Assembly: GCA_026392355.1 (NCBI GenBank)
Contig: JAPLCF010000032.1
Coordinates: 62,001 to 126,000 of the forward strand
Direction: 5' to 3'
DNA: 64,000 bases
Source of the DNA: Actinomycetota bacterium
GTDB taxonomy: Bacteria > Actinomycetota > Thermoleophilia > Gaiellales > F1-60-MAGs149
Shown here: in pieces, positions 33,837 through 42,361 of the stretch
Layout of the letters: every line of letters starts with the position of its first letter
How positions within the stretch are numbered: the first letter of the stretch is position 1
Notes under the pieces: generated by a model
What the model was told of the DNA's origin: nothing
Databases searched by the model: none
What the model saw: only the letters and a program-made list of their open reading frames with translations
Made by a program: the position numbers and the translations under genes

Positions 33837-34811
33837 TCAGCCGTGCCGTTGCTCGATCCGCAGCGTGCTCGTTCCGAGCATGATCTCGTCGCCTTCTCCG
33901 ACCGTTGCGCTCTTGACCCGTCGACCATTGACCGTCGTGCCGTTGGTCGAATCGAGGTCGCGGAGCAGGAAGCCATCGGCGCTGCGACCGATCTCGGCAT
34001 GGCGACGCGAGACGTTGCCGTCGGCGAGTGGGACGTCGCAGTCCTTGCTGCGGCCGATCACGAGGGCGGTGGTGCCGAAGGGCACGACGCCGCCCGGCCA
34101 GACGAGCACCCATTCCGCGACGGGTGCTGGCGGCGGCGGAGGCGGGGTGACGACGGGCGCAGCGGCTGCGGGTTCTGGCACGGCGGCGACCGGGGCGACA
34201 GGTGCAGCGGGGGCCTCGTCAACGGCGAACGGATCGACGGTAACCGGCGGCACGGTCACGGCCGGAGCAGCGGGTGCAGCCGGCGGCGGGGGTGCGACGG
34301 GCGGCGCGACCGGCACGACGGGCGCAGCGGGCGGCGGCGTCACGATGGGTGCGGCAGCGGCAACGGGCGGCGCTGGGTCGCCGGAGAACTCCTCGGGCAG
34401 GCGTACACCCGGTGGGGGCGCATCGGGCGCCATCGGCGGCGGCGTCTCTTCCATCTCGGCGGCGATACCGAAGGTGCCGAGATCGAGCTCGTCGGCCGTC
34501 TCGATCATCACGCGAGCACGGTTTGGCAGCGAGTAGCCCTCGCGGCGCGCGTGCTCGGTCAGGTAGCCAGCGAGCTCTGTGCGCAGCCGTGCCTCGTAGG
34601 CCACGAACTGCTCGCGGTCTTCGGGGGCGAGGTAGACGGTGTACGCGTTGGGGACGTAGACGGTCTGGACGGAGATGACCTTGTTGTCATCCATCTCCTT
34701 GGCCAGCTTGCGCGCCAGTTCGACGGGCTGGACGTTGGACTTGAAGGTACGGCCAATGCCGCCTTCGAAGACCCCCTCCAGCTTGCTCTCGATCCGTCGC
34801 AGAAACCCCAT
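33837..34811 (-). CDS. fhaA: FhaA: DUF3662 plus C-terminal FHA domain
   Basis: 324 residues from the ATG at 34809-34811, preceded by GAGGGAAG. The DUF3662 domain (1-115) starts MGFLRRIESKLEGVFEGG. A Pro/Ala-rich low-complexity linker of about 110 residues follows, then an FHA domain with LVIGRSKDCDVPL, SRRHAEIG and STNGTTVNG. FhaA is phosphorylated by PknB and in mycobacteria binds the MurJ pseudokinase; a candidate pseudokinase partner is encoded in this window. The DUF3662-linker-FHA order is diagnostic. Confidence 0.94.
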   Translation of the reverse strand: MGFLRRIESKLEGVFEGGIGRTFKSNVQPVELARKLAKEMDDNKVISVQTVYVPNAYTVYLAPEDREQFVAYEARLRTELAGYLTEHARREGYSLPNRARVMIETADELDLGTFGIAAEMEETPPPMAPDAPPPGVRLPEEFSGDPAPPVAAAAPIVTPPPAAPVVPVAPPVAPPPPAAPAAPAVTVPPVTVDPFAVDEAPAAPVAPVAAVPEPAAAAPVVTPPPPPPAPVAEWVLVWPGGVVPFGTTALVIGRSKDCDVPLADGNVSRRHAEIGRSADGFLLRDLDSTNGTTVNGRRVKSATVGEGDEIMLGTSTLRIEQRHG

Positions 34812-34821
34812 TGCACTTCCC

Positions 34822-36663
34822 TCAGTCGGCATTCGCAGCCGCAGCGGAAGCCGCTTCCGGCCGCCGCGCGCGGATGAGAATCACTATACCCGCCGCCCCT
34901 GCGCCCATCACGGTCTCGAGCGGGGCGACGAGGGTGCCGCTGAGCACGATGCCGATCGTGAGCGTGGCCACGGTGCCGATCCCGAGCCAGAGGCCGGCGG
35001 CGGTCAGTAGCGCTTGACCACGGGCGGCGAGCACCGCCGGTGCCGTGACGGCCAGCGCCGCCCAGAGCCCAGCGAGCAGGAGCGGGCCGAACCCAACCGC
35101 CGCGGCGAGGGTGCCGGCGGTGACGATCACATCGTCGGAGCCGGCCATGCGCGTCCCGAGGGTGACAAGGTCCAGCGTGGGCGTGAGTGGCGAGCCGTAG
35201 CCGGCGAGGCCGAGCGTCAGCGTCATCGTCAGGGCGCCGGCCGCACCAAGTGCGCCGCGCACCCACGCGCGCGGCGAGGTGCCCGCGATCAGGGGATAGA
35301 GCGCCCAGGCAAAGCAGAGCGTGACCAGAGGCGCGATGACTGGCACGAGCGCCCGCCGACCATCGCGGAGCATCAGGATCATCCAGATCCCGAGCAGGAT
35401 CGCGGCGGGCGGTACGAGGCCGAAGGCGAGGTTGCCGAGCAGGGGCAGGCCAGCGGCGAGCACGAGGCTGGCAGCCAGCCAGGGCAGGCGGAGCGCCACG
35501 ATCGCAGCCAGGATGCCAATCGCAAGCGGCCAGCCCGTCGGGTAGAACGGCAGCGCACCAAGGAGCAGCGTGCCGCCGACACCGGTGAGTGCCGAGGGCC
35601 AGTAGGGCTGCGCGCGCTCAACCAGGGTGCCAAGCCGCTGCTCGACATCCGTGCGGTTGGCGCCACGCCGCGCCTGCGAGCGCGCCTGCGCCTCGCGCTG
35701 GGCGGTGCTCTCGTTGCGGTCGGGGACCGCGCGCAGCCAGCGCTTGCGCAGGTTGACGCGCGGATCGGGACGCGGAACCTCGATCGACGGATCCATGTCG
35801 ACCTGGCCACGCTCCATCGCGATCGCGCCACGTAGGAGCGCATCGCGCAGCTGGCCGGGCAGGGGACGGCGCTGGTTGTCGGGATCGAGCGCGCGGTCAA
35901 TCACCTTGGTCGCGACGCTTGGCAGATCCGGACGATCGTTCTGCAGCGAGAGGCGCAGCTTCTTGTGCTTCTCGGCGAGCTCGACCGGGTTCTTCGAGCG
36001 ATACGGATTGCGTCGCGTCAGGGCCTCGTACGCGACGAGCGCCGCCGACCAGACGTCGGTCGAGCCAGTCATCATGTCGCCACGCACCTGCTCCGGCGAC
36101 ATGTAGGAGAGCGTGCCGAGCAGGCTCTCATCGACGGTCGCGTCGGGATGGTCGATTTGCGCGATGCCGAAGTCGGTCAGCTTGAGGATGCCGTCCTCGC
36201 GCAGCAGGATGTTGCCCGGCTTGACGTCGCGATGAATGACGGAGTGGCTGTGCGCGTGCTCGAGTGCGTCGCAGACGGCGGCGACGGCGCGCAGGATCTC
36301 AGACTCCTCGAGGCGCTTTTCCTTGAGGACGTCGGAGAGGTCGTTGCCGCGAACGAGCTCGAAGGCGACGTAGATGTAGTCGTCGTCCTCGGCACTGCCG
36401 CGCATCTTCACGATCGCACCGTGGTCGAGCTTGCCGGCGCACTGCATCTCGCGGCGCGCACGCTTGCGGAGCTTCTCCTGCGCGGGAATTGCCTTCAGGG
36501 CGACGAGCTCGCCGTTCTGCAGATCCTCGGCCTCAAAGACGGTCGCGCTGCCGCCGACGCCGATCGTTTCGATGATCCGAAAACGGTCTGCGACGATGCC
36601 TTCGGGGTACAGCGGTGGGACTGCGCGATGGCGCGTCGTGCTCCTCAACGGATGGACGTTCAC
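34822..36663 (-). CDS. Ser/Thr protein kinase with large polytopic C-terminal domain
   Basis: 613 residues from a GTG at 36661-36663 (or 608 from TTG at 36648; neither has a good ribosome site, so the start is uncertain). Kinase domain about 22-290 with glycine loop GVGGSA, K57, H144-R-D146 (HRDVKPGN), DFG 164-166 and SYMSPEQ. A basic Arg-rich linker (about 300-345) is followed by nine or ten membrane helices to the end. It occupies the upstream end of the fhaA-pknB cluster, where other actinobacteria have no such gene, and no pknA-like gene is present. A membrane-integrated sensor kinase for the envelope is inferred. Confidence 0.85.
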   Translation of the reverse strand: MNVHPLRSTTRHRAVPPLYPEGIVADRFRIIETIGVGGSATVFEAEDLQNGELVALKAIPAQEKLRKRARREMQCAGKLDHGAIVKMRGSAEDDDYIYVAFELVRGNDLSDVLKEKRLEESEILRAVAAVCDALEHAHSHSVIHRDVKPGNILLREDGILKLTDFGIAQIDHPDATVDESLLGTLSYMSPEQVRGDMMTGSTDVWSAALVAYEALTRRNPYRSKNPVELAEKHKKLRLSLQNDRPDLPSVATKVIDRALDPDNQRRPLPGQLRDALLRGAIAMERGQVDMDPSIEVPRPDPRVNLRKRWLRAVPDRNESTAQREAQARSQARRGANRTDVEQRLGTLVERAQPYWPSALTGVGGTLLLGALPFYPTGWPLAIGILAAIVALRLPWLAASLVLAAGLPLLGNLAFGLVPPAAILLGIWMILMLRDGRRALVPVIAPLVTLCFAWALYPLIAGTSPRAWVRGALGAAGALTMTLTLGLAGYGSPLTPTLDLVTLGTRMAGSDDVIVTAGTLAAAVGFGPLLLAGLWAALAVTAPAVLAARGQALLTAAGLWLGIGTVATLTIGIVLSGTLVAPLETVMGAGAAGIVILIRARRPEAASAAAANAD

Positions 36664-36696
36664 CGGGTGTGTCCGCCGTTCCCGGCAGGAACGGGT

Positions 36697-36702
36697 GATA
36701 AT
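36697..36702 (+). promoter_or_regulatory. -10 box GATAAT in the kinase/CARDB-like divergent region
   Basis: TGATAAT is the most AT-rich hexamer in the 81-bp divergent gap and would start a transcript about 36 bases before the ATG at 36745. The gap must also contain the promoter of the minus-strand kinase cluster, which I could not place. Confidence 0.4.
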
Positions 36703-36744
36703 GTGGCGAAATGCGGAGGCTGCACGGCTCTCCGTACGCCATCT

Positions 36745-37962
36745 ATGCCCGCTTTCCTTTCCTTCTTCGACGACGACTACGAGCTCGACGAGGCTCCGCC
36801 GTCGCGTGGCGCGCGCAAGCGGCCCTCGATGCCGAGCGCGCCGAAGGGCAAGGGGCCCCAGCGTTTGCTCGTGCTGGTCATCGGCATTCTGATCCTGCTC
36901 GTCGCCGGCTACTTCCTCGTGCAGCGGTGCCAGCGCGACCGCGAGGTGTCGTCGTACCAGAGCTACGTCTCCAAGTCGAACGAGGTGGCCAAGGCCTCGG
37001 GCACGGTCGGGTCGGAGTTCTCCGCCGCGATCCTCACCGCCGGACAGACGCCGGACGGGCTCGACAAGTCGCTCACGCGTGAGATCCAGTCGCAGCAGCA
37101 GATCGCCAAGAACGCCGCCGACCTGAGCGCGCCCGACGGTGTCTCCTCGTACAAGCCGTTCCTCGTGCAGTCGATGCAGTACCGCGTGAGTGGCCTGCAG
37201 GGCCTGCAGAAGGCGCTGCGCGATGCGTTCAACTCGGCCGGCACGACCGGCCAGGTGCCGCTTGAGCAGTCCGCCGCAGTGGCCGCCACCTTCCAGCGCC
37301 TGATCGCCTCGGACGTCGTCTACTCCGACTCGTACCAGGAGCCGGTCAAGCAGGTGCTGGCGCAGAAGTCGATCAACGCCACGGTCGAGGATTCCCAGTT
37401 CGTCGATCCCAAGCTGATCGAGTTCGCCGCACCGCAGCGCATGCAGTCGATCCTCAATGCCCTGCTCGGCGGCGTGCCGGTCGATGGCGGCGGCACGGTC
37501 GTCACCAGCACCGATGCCGAGGGCAACGTGATCACCAGCACGGAAGGCGCTGTCACGGGCGATACCGGCTCCGGTGCGCTGCACGGCACCACGCTGATCA
37601 GCTCGCTCTTCAACCCGGGTGGCACGCAGCTGGATCCGGCCTCGGTCAACGAGGTCGACAGCGCGAACGACATGTCGCTCGCCATTACCGTGCAGAACTC
37701 CGGCGACGCGACCGAGGTCTCGGTCAAGGTCAACGTTGTGCTGCGCGCCAAGGGCATGGACGACCGCACGCTGCCGACGGGCGAGATCACGACGCTCGAT
37801 CCGGGTGCTCAGGGCACGGTTGAGATTCCCTTCGGCCTTTCCGACATCGTGTTCGACAGCGTCGTCACGGCCAAGGTGACGGTCGAGAAGGTGCCGGGCG
37901 AGCAGAACATCGACAACAACATCGGTGTCTACCAGATCCAGTTCCGCCTGAAGCCCGCGTAG
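36745..37962 (+). CDS. single-pass membrane protein with C-terminal CARDB-like domain, unknown function
   Basis: 405 residues. An acidic head (FFDDDYELDE), a basic Pro-rich segment and one membrane helix at about 42-62 place the rest outside. Residues 65-240 are predicted helical, with a heptad-like pattern in the first part. A Thr/Gly-rich linker and a beta-rich C-terminal domain with the CARDB-like pattern MSLAITVQNSGDATEVSVKVNV follow. The family was not recognised. It is followed 13 bp later by a DUF4446 gene. Divergence from the kinase cluster suggests an envelope role, by context only. Confidence 0.6.
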   Translation: MPAFLSFFDDDYELDEAPPSRGARKRPSMPSAPKGKGPQRLLVLVIGILILLVAGYFLVQRCQRDREVSSYQSYVSKSNEVAKASGTVGSEFSAAILTAGQTPDGLDKSLTREIQSQQQIAKNAADLSAPDGVSSYKPFLVQSMQYRVSGLQGLQKALRDAFNSAGTTGQVPLEQSAAVAATFQRLIASDVVYSDSYQEPVKQVLAQKSINATVEDSQFVDPKLIEFAAPQRMQSILNALLGGVPVDGGGTVVTSTDAEGNVITSTEGAVTGDTGSGALHGTTLISSLFNPGGTQLDPASVNEVDSANDMSLAITVQNSGDATEVSVKVNVVLRAKGMDDRTLPTGEITTLDPGAQGTVEIPFGLSDIVFDSVVTAKVTVEKVPGEQNIDNNIGVYQIQFRLKPA

Positions 37963-37975
37963 GGAATCGCAGGCA

Positions 37976-38464
37976 GTGACCACGGAGCTGCAGGGCACGG
38001 TGGCGCTCGTCGTGGCGGGTGTTGGCGTCGTCCTGGCCGTCGTGGCATTGATCCTGACGGTGCGCATGCTGCAGTGGTCGAACCGGCTGCGGCGGGCCGA
38101 GCAGGCGCTGCTTGATGGCAAACCCGTCGATCTCGTTGAGTTCGCGGTCGGCATGCAGGCCCGCATGGAACGCCTCGAGCATGACGAGGCGCGGCTGCGC
38201 GACGAGGTCGTCTCGGCGCTTGGCGCACTCGACGTCCTGCTACGCCGACGCTCGATCGTGCGCTTCGACGCCAACGAGGATGAGGAGGGTCGGCGCTCAA
38301 CGTCGCTCGCCCTGCTGGATCGGCATGGCTCGGGCATCGTGATCAGCGCGGTGCACGCCGGCAGCTCGACCAGCGTGTTCGTCAAGGACGTGCTGCGCGG
38401 CGGGGCTGGCTCGCTCGAGCTGACGCCCGAAGAGCTGCGCGCCGTTCAGCACGCCCTGCGCTGA
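37976..38464 (+). CDS. DUF4446 family protein
   Basis: 162 residues. An N-terminal membrane helix (about 7-28) is followed by a coiled-coil region (RLRRAEQALLDG ... RMERLEHDEARLRDEV) and a conserved C-terminal domain (RFDANEDEEGRRSTSLALLDRHGSGIVIS, then SVFVKDV and LTPEE) typical of DUF4446. Function unknown; the family is common in Firmicutes and Actinobacteria near cell-division or chromosome genes. GTG start 13 bp after the preceding gene implies one operon. Confidence 0.8.
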   Translation: MTTELQGTVALVVAGVGVVLAVVALILTVRMLQWSNRLRRAEQALLDGKPVDLVEFAVGMQARMERLEHDEARLRDEVVSALGALDVLLRRRSIVRFDANEDEEGRRSTSLALLDRHGSGIVISAVHAGSSTSVFVKDVLRGGAGSLELTPEELRAVQHALR

Positions 38465-38507
38465 GCGCGGATCGCGGCGATCCGGTGAACAGCGGGGGAA
38501 CGTGGAG

Positions 38508-38513
38508 TACGCT
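38508..38513 (+). promoter_or_regulatory. -10 box TACGCT of a probable leaderless promoter
   Basis: TACGCT, 6 bp, then ATG 38520 of the HNH gene; identical hexamer to that of the pseudokinase gene. Confidence 0.6.
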
Positions 38514-38519
38514 CGGCGC

Positions 38520-39068
38520 ATGGCCGGATCGGTGCTCGTGCTTAACGCGACGTACGAACCACTCAACGTCACCAGTTTGTGGCGTGCCTGCAGCCTGATC
38601 CTGTCGCGCAAGGCCGAGGTGCTGGAGGCCGACCCCGAGCGCGAGATCCGTTCACCGTCGACCACCCTGCCGCATCCGGTCGTGATCCGGCTCGTCTCGT
38701 ACGTGCGCGTGCCGCACTTCACCTCGCGGCGCATCACCCGGCGCGCGCTCTTCGCTCGCGACACGCACACGTGCCAGTACTGCGGCAGCCGCACTCGCCT
38801 GACGCTCGACCACGTCGTGCCGCGTTCGCGGGGTGGTGGGTCGAGCTGGGACAACGTCGTGACGGCCTGTGCGCCATGCAATCTCCGCAAGAGCGATCGC
38901 TTGCCGCACGAGGCCGGGATGCCGCTGCGACGACCACCGCGCGCCCCACACCCGGATCTCTATCTGACGCTGGGGACCAGAACGATTCCACCGAGCTGGC
39001 ATACGTACCTACCGCAGCGCGCGTTGGCGTTTGCCGAGGACACGGCCGAGCTGCCCTTCGCCGCGTGA
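38520..39068 (+). CDS. HNH endonuclease family protein
   Basis: 182 residues. The HNH motif is complete: C85-x2-C88 (TCQYCGS), L-D97-H98 in LTLDHVVPRSRGG, and C117-x2-C120-N (CAPCNLRKS), giving a zinc-structured beta-beta-alpha-metal nuclease site. The N-terminal part begins VLVLNATYEPLNV, the signature of the large family of stand-alone actinobacterial and cyanobacterial HNH proteins of unknown role. No mobile-element gene is near, so a housekeeping function is likely. The ATG is fixed by the -10 box. Confidence 0.88.
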   Translation: MAGSVLVLNATYEPLNVTSLWRACSLILSRKAEVLEADPEREIRSPSTTLPHPVVIRLVSYVRVPHFTSRRITRRALFARDTHTCQYCGSRTRLTLDHVVPRSRGGGSSWDNVVTACAPCNLRKSDRLPHEAGMPLRRPPRAPHPDLYLTLGTRTIPPSWHTYLPQRALAFAEDTAELPFAA

Positions 39069-39113
39069 GCGCCGGACGCTCTTCAGCCCCGTGCTACCGT
39101 CGCCGCAAGCGAC

Positions 39114-40616
39114 ATGAGCGAACCTGAGACCACATCCACGTCGCGCGCAGCGCGCCATCTCAGACTGCTGTCCGAGACGGTCGAGGCCGTCACCAGCTCG
39201 CTCGATCTCGCAGAGGTAACCGATGCCGTGGCGGTTGCCGTGGCGCGCGCCTTCGGGACCGATGCCTGCTTCGTCTACGCCTACGACGAGACGACCAACG
39301 ATCTCGTCCTGCAGGCCGTGCACGGCACGCACGTCGAGGCCACGGCCGGCCCGCCGCGCATGCAGGTGGGCGAGGGCCTCACGGGCTGGGCCGCCGAGAC
39401 GCGCGAGCCCGTCTCGATCGCCGCGAACGCGCATCTCGACGCGCGGTTCAAGGAGTTTCCCAACCTGCCGGAGCGCCGCTTCCAGTCGTTGCTGGCCGTG
39501 CCGATCCTCGATCGCCGGGAGCGACTGGCGGGCGCGATGAACGTCCGCACCGTCGAGCCACGTGAGTACCACCCCGACGAGATCGAACTGCTCGAGACGA
39601 TCGCGCGGCAGGTCGCCCAGGCGATTGATAACGCGCGGCTCTACGAGCGCTCGCAGCGGCGCGTGGCAGAGCTCGAGGCGCTTGGCAGCATCTCCCAGGC
39701 CGTAGCCGAGTCGCTCTATCTCGAGGAGGCGCTCGCGCACATCACCGAAGCGGCCGCGAAGGCCGCACACGCGGAAGTCTGTGCGCTGATCGTCGACGGG
39801 CCGGAGGGCACTGCCATGGCGAGCCGTTCCGCCACCGACGGTCCGACCGATAACGAGTTGGTCGCGTTGTCGGAGACGGCGCCGCTCGATGCCGACGGCG
39901 TCTTCGCGCTGCCGTTGCTCTGGAAGGCGCGCCGCGTGGGTGCGCTCGTGGCGATCACACCGGAGCGACGTCCCTTCACGAGTGAGGAGCGGATCCTTCT
40001 GCGCTCCGTCGCCAACCAGGCGGCGACCGCGGTGGAGTCGAGCCGCGGCGTGATGCGCGGCATCGTCGCCCAGGAGATCCATCATCGCGTTAAGAACAAT
40101 CTGCAGACGGTCGCCTCGCTGCTGCGGCTGCGCGCCAGTGGCGCCGACCCGCAGCGCGCCCTCGCCGACTCCGTCGATCGCATCCTCTCGATCGCCGAGG
40201 TCCACGACCTACTGACGGCGAGCCGCGAGGGCGACGTCGACCTGAGCGACCTGATCCGCCGTGTCTCCGCCATGCTCGGCCACGGACTCGGCACGCCGGC
40301 AGCCGCCGAGGAGATCGCGCACGTCGAGGTGCCGGGCGATACGGCAACGGCGGTGGCGCTGATCTTCTCTGAGCTCTACGCGAATGCGCACGAGCACGGC
40401 GGCGGCGACGTGCGCGTCTCGCTGCGTGAGGAGCACGGGCAGATCGAGCTGGTCGTGGCGGATGCGGGTCCGGGTCTGCCGGCGGGCTTCACGCCGGAGC
40501 AGTCGCTCGGGCTCAAGATTGCGGGGGCACTCGCAGCCGACCAGCTACGGGGCGAGCTCGCGCTTGAGGACGGCTCGCCGGGCGTGCGTGCGCGGCTGAC
40601 GTGGAGTCGAACATGA
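39114..40616 (+). CDS. GAF-domain sensor histidine kinase (HisKA_2 type)
   Basis: 500 residues, soluble. Two GAF domains at about 20-175 and 190-305, then the HisKA_2 dimerisation motif VAQEIHHRVKNNLQTVASLL with phospho-acceptor candidates H323/H324. The HATPase domain has N box ELYANAHEHG and G box DAGPGLPAGF, with a short ATP lid. Such kinases pair with ANTAR response regulators that bind RNA hairpins; the next gene is one, overlapping by 4 bp. The signal sensed by the GAF domains is unknown. Confidence 0.9.
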   Translation: MSEPETTSTSRAARHLRLLSETVEAVTSSLDLAEVTDAVAVAVARAFGTDACFVYAYDETTNDLVLQAVHGTHVEATAGPPRMQVGEGLTGWAAETREPVSIAANAHLDARFKEFPNLPERRFQSLLAVPILDRRERLAGAMNVRTVEPREYHPDEIELLETIARQVAQAIDNARLYERSQRRVAELEALGSISQAVAESLYLEEALAHITEAAAKAAHAEVCALIVDGPEGTAMASRSATDGPTDNELVALSETAPLDADGVFALPLLWKARRVGALVAITPERRPFTSEERILLRSVANQAATAVESSRGVMRGIVAQEIHHRVKNNLQTVASLLRLRASGADPQRALADSVDRILSIAEVHDLLTASREGDVDLSDLIRRVSAMLGHGLGTPAAAEEIAHVEVPGDTATAVALIFSELYANAHEHGGGDVRVSLREEHGQIELVVADAGPGLPAGFTPEQSLGLKIAGALAADQLRGELALEDGSPGVRARLTWSRT

Positions 40617-41188
40617 GGATCCTGATCGCCGAGGACGAGACGATCATCCGCCTCGACGTGCGCACGCTGCTCGAGAAGGCCGGCCATGAGGTCGTCGCCG
40701 AGGCCCGCGACGGCCAGGAGGCCGTGGCACTGGCGGAGGAGCACGACCCCGAGCTGATCGTGATGGACGTTCGCATGCCGCACATGGACGGCATCGAGGC
40801 AGCGCGGCAGATCACCGATCGCAAGCCCGTCCCGATCGTGATGCTGACGGCCTATGCCGAGCAAGATCTTGTGACGCGCGCCTCCGAAGCCGGCGCCTTC
40901 GCCTATCTGGTCAAGCCGTTTCGTGAGGTCGACCTCTTGCCGGCGCTCGACACTGCGCGTGCCCGCTTCGAGGAGCTGTCGGCGCTGCGCGATGAGGCGG
41001 CCGACCTCGCCGAGGCCCTCGCCTCCCGCAAGGCCGTCGAGCGCGCCAAGGGGATCTTGATGCAGAAGGACGGCATCGACGAGGCCGAGGCCTTTCGCCG
41101 CATCCGCGCTGCCAGCCAGAAGACGGGGCGCACGATGCGTGTCGTCGCCGAGGCGCTGATCGCCACCTTCGACGAGTCGCCGCAGTGA
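40613..41188 (+). CDS. response regulator with ANTAR RNA-binding output domain
   Basis: 191 residues from the ATG that overlaps the kinase stop (ATGA). Receiver domain 1-118 with phospho-acceptor D52 (IVMDVRMP), T79 and K101. A coiled linker leads to an ANTAR domain at about 125-185 (SRKAVERAKGILMQKDGIDEAEAFRRIRAASQ). ANTAR proteins act as antiterminators on paired RNA stem-loops once phosphorylated. I see no ANTAR target hairpin pair in the window, so the regulated operon is elsewhere. Confidence 0.93.
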   Translation: MRILIAEDETIIRLDVRTLLEKAGHEVVAEARDGQEAVALAEEHDPELIVMDVRMPHMDGIEAARQITDRKPVPIVMLTAYAEQDLVTRASEAGAFAYLVKPFREVDLLPALDTARARFEELSALRDEAADLAEALASRKAVERAKGILMQKDGIDEAEAFRRIRAASQKTGRTMRVVAEALIATFDESPQ

Positions 41189-41478
41189 GCGTCTCGCCCG
41201 ACGTCGTCGAGCGCAAGGGCACAGGGAGCGATACCGACCTCGGGCCGCCGTGGCGCGTGATTGTCCTGAACGACGACCACAACACGTTCGAGGGTGTGGC
41301 GCGCTCGCTGGCTGCGGTCCTCCCGGGGGTCGACTACGCCAAGGGCATAGCCTTCGCCAATCGGATCCACAAGTCGGGCCAGGCGATCGTCTGGACGGGG
41401 CATCAGGAGCTGGCCGAGCTGTATCACGAGCAGCTGGGCGAGCGCGGCCTGACGATGGCCCCGCTCGAGCAGGCCTAG
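41185..41478 (+). CDS. clpS: ClpS-like adaptor protein
   Basis: 97 residues. The ClpS fold is clear: PWRVIVLNDDHNTFEGV with N29, D30 and D31 that hold the N-degron alpha-amine, and NRIHKSGQAIV with pocket H62. The gatekeeper Met of ClpS is F35 here, which could change specificity. ClpS delivers N-end-rule substrates to ClpA or ClpC. The GTG start overlaps the ANTAR gene stop (GTGA), a coupling I have not seen described; usually clpS pairs with clpA. Stop codon is four bases from a convergent gene. Confidence 0.8.
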   Translation: MSVSPDVVERKGTGSDTDLGPPWRVIVLNDDHNTFEGVARSLAAVLPGVDYAKGIAFANRIHKSGQAIVWTGHQELAELYHEQLGERGLTMAPLEQA

Positions 41479-41482
41479 CGAC

Positions 41483-42361
41483 TCAGGCGTACAGTCGTTG
41501 GACTAGCTGGAGCGGCGTGGTGAGCCAGGCTCCGAGACCGCGCAGGCGCGAGAGCAGCTCGTCGTAGATGACCGCCTCTGCGTCGGCATGCTCGCCGGCG
41601 AAGCGCTCAACGCGGATGCTCAGGGCGGCGGCGCCACCGGCGTTGAGTAGCGTGCTGAGCCCGGGGTCCGGTGCATCGCCGAGCAGGGGCAACTCGATCC
41701 ACTCGGCGGCGCGCTCTGCCGCCAGGTCGTAGCCGCGCGTGGGAAAGGCTGTGCCGCGACGGAACCCAGGGCGAGCGGCGATCTGGACTCCCGCCGGCGT
41801 GTCGAGTGCGAAGCCCAAGGCGCGAACCTGGGCCTGTTCGGTGGGCTCCAGCAGGTCGATCGAGCGCAGGGCAGACGTGACGTGGTGGGCACGCTCCACG
41901 GCGGCGAGGCGCTCGTAGGGGGCCAGCGACGGTTCCTTCGGGCCGCGCGACAGACGTCCGCGCAGGCCGCCACGTTCCTGCTCGAAGGGCCGCGCCTCGT
42001 GCACGAGGGCGATCGCGCAGGTCGCACCCTCGGGCCACGGCGGTGTACTGCGCAGGCGCTCGCCTCGGATCCAGTCGGCTACCTGCGAGCGGATGGGGTC
42101 GACCGGTGTGGCCCACGGGTCCTCCGAACCGGTACCCGTCAGGTGCCGGAAGGCGTAGGCGAGCGGGTCCGCCTCGGCCGGCAGCTCGGACTCCCACGCG
42201 GTGGGGTCGCCAGGCAGGGCGGCGTTCGGCCACTCGAGCACCACGCTGCCGGTGCGCACCACCTGTACGCCACTCGTTGCGAGCAGGTCGGTCAGCGTCG
42301 CCGAGGCGCGGGCTCCGATCGATGGTGCGCCGCCGATCGCGAGCTGCACCGCCTCCTTCAC
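41483..42361 (-). CDS. degenerate polysaccharide-deacetylase-like protein
   Basis: 292 residues from a GTG overlapping the GT2 stop (GTGA). Two blocks match the DUF7033-type polysaccharide deacetylases: CAIALVHEARPFE at 115-127, aligning with the family's ALTHDVD motif, and ALGFALDTPAG ... GFRRGTAFPTRGYDL at 181-213. The catalytic His-Asp is H121-E122 with the following Asp lost, and the segment between the blocks is much shorter than usual. It is probably inactive, or a binding protein derived from a deacetylase. It shares an operon with a glycosyltransferase and an epimerase, pointing to surface glycan work. Confidence 0.55.
   Translation of the reverse strand: MKEAVQLAIGGAPSIGARASATLTDLLATSGVQVVRTGSVVLEWPNAALPGDPTAWESELPAEADPLAYAFRHLTGTGSEDPWATPVDPIRSQVADWIRGERLRSTPPWPEGATCAIALVHEARPFEQERGGLRGRLSRGPKEPSLAPYERLAAVERAHHVTSALRSIDLLEPTEQAQVRALGFALDTPAGVQIAARPGFRRGTAFPTRGYDLAAERAAEWIELPLLGDAPDPGLSTLLNAGGAAALSIRVERFAGEHADAEAVIYDELLSRLRGLGAWLTTPLQLVQRLYA

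Noticed and set aside
35965-36744. N-terminal extension of the CARDB-like protein into the kinase region
   Set aside because: The extension is antisense to the kinase domain; the protein begins sensibly at the ATG at 36745 with an acidic head and membrane helix.
36664-38385. Upstream extension of the polytopic kinase frame
   Set aside because: It is antisense to the CARDB-like and DUF4446 genes and lacks domain features; the kinase fold begins near the GTG at 36663.
38520-39068. HNH gene as part of a homing or restriction element
   Set aside because: No methylase, intron boundary or integrase is near, and the N-terminal signature matches a widespread stand-alone chromosomal family.
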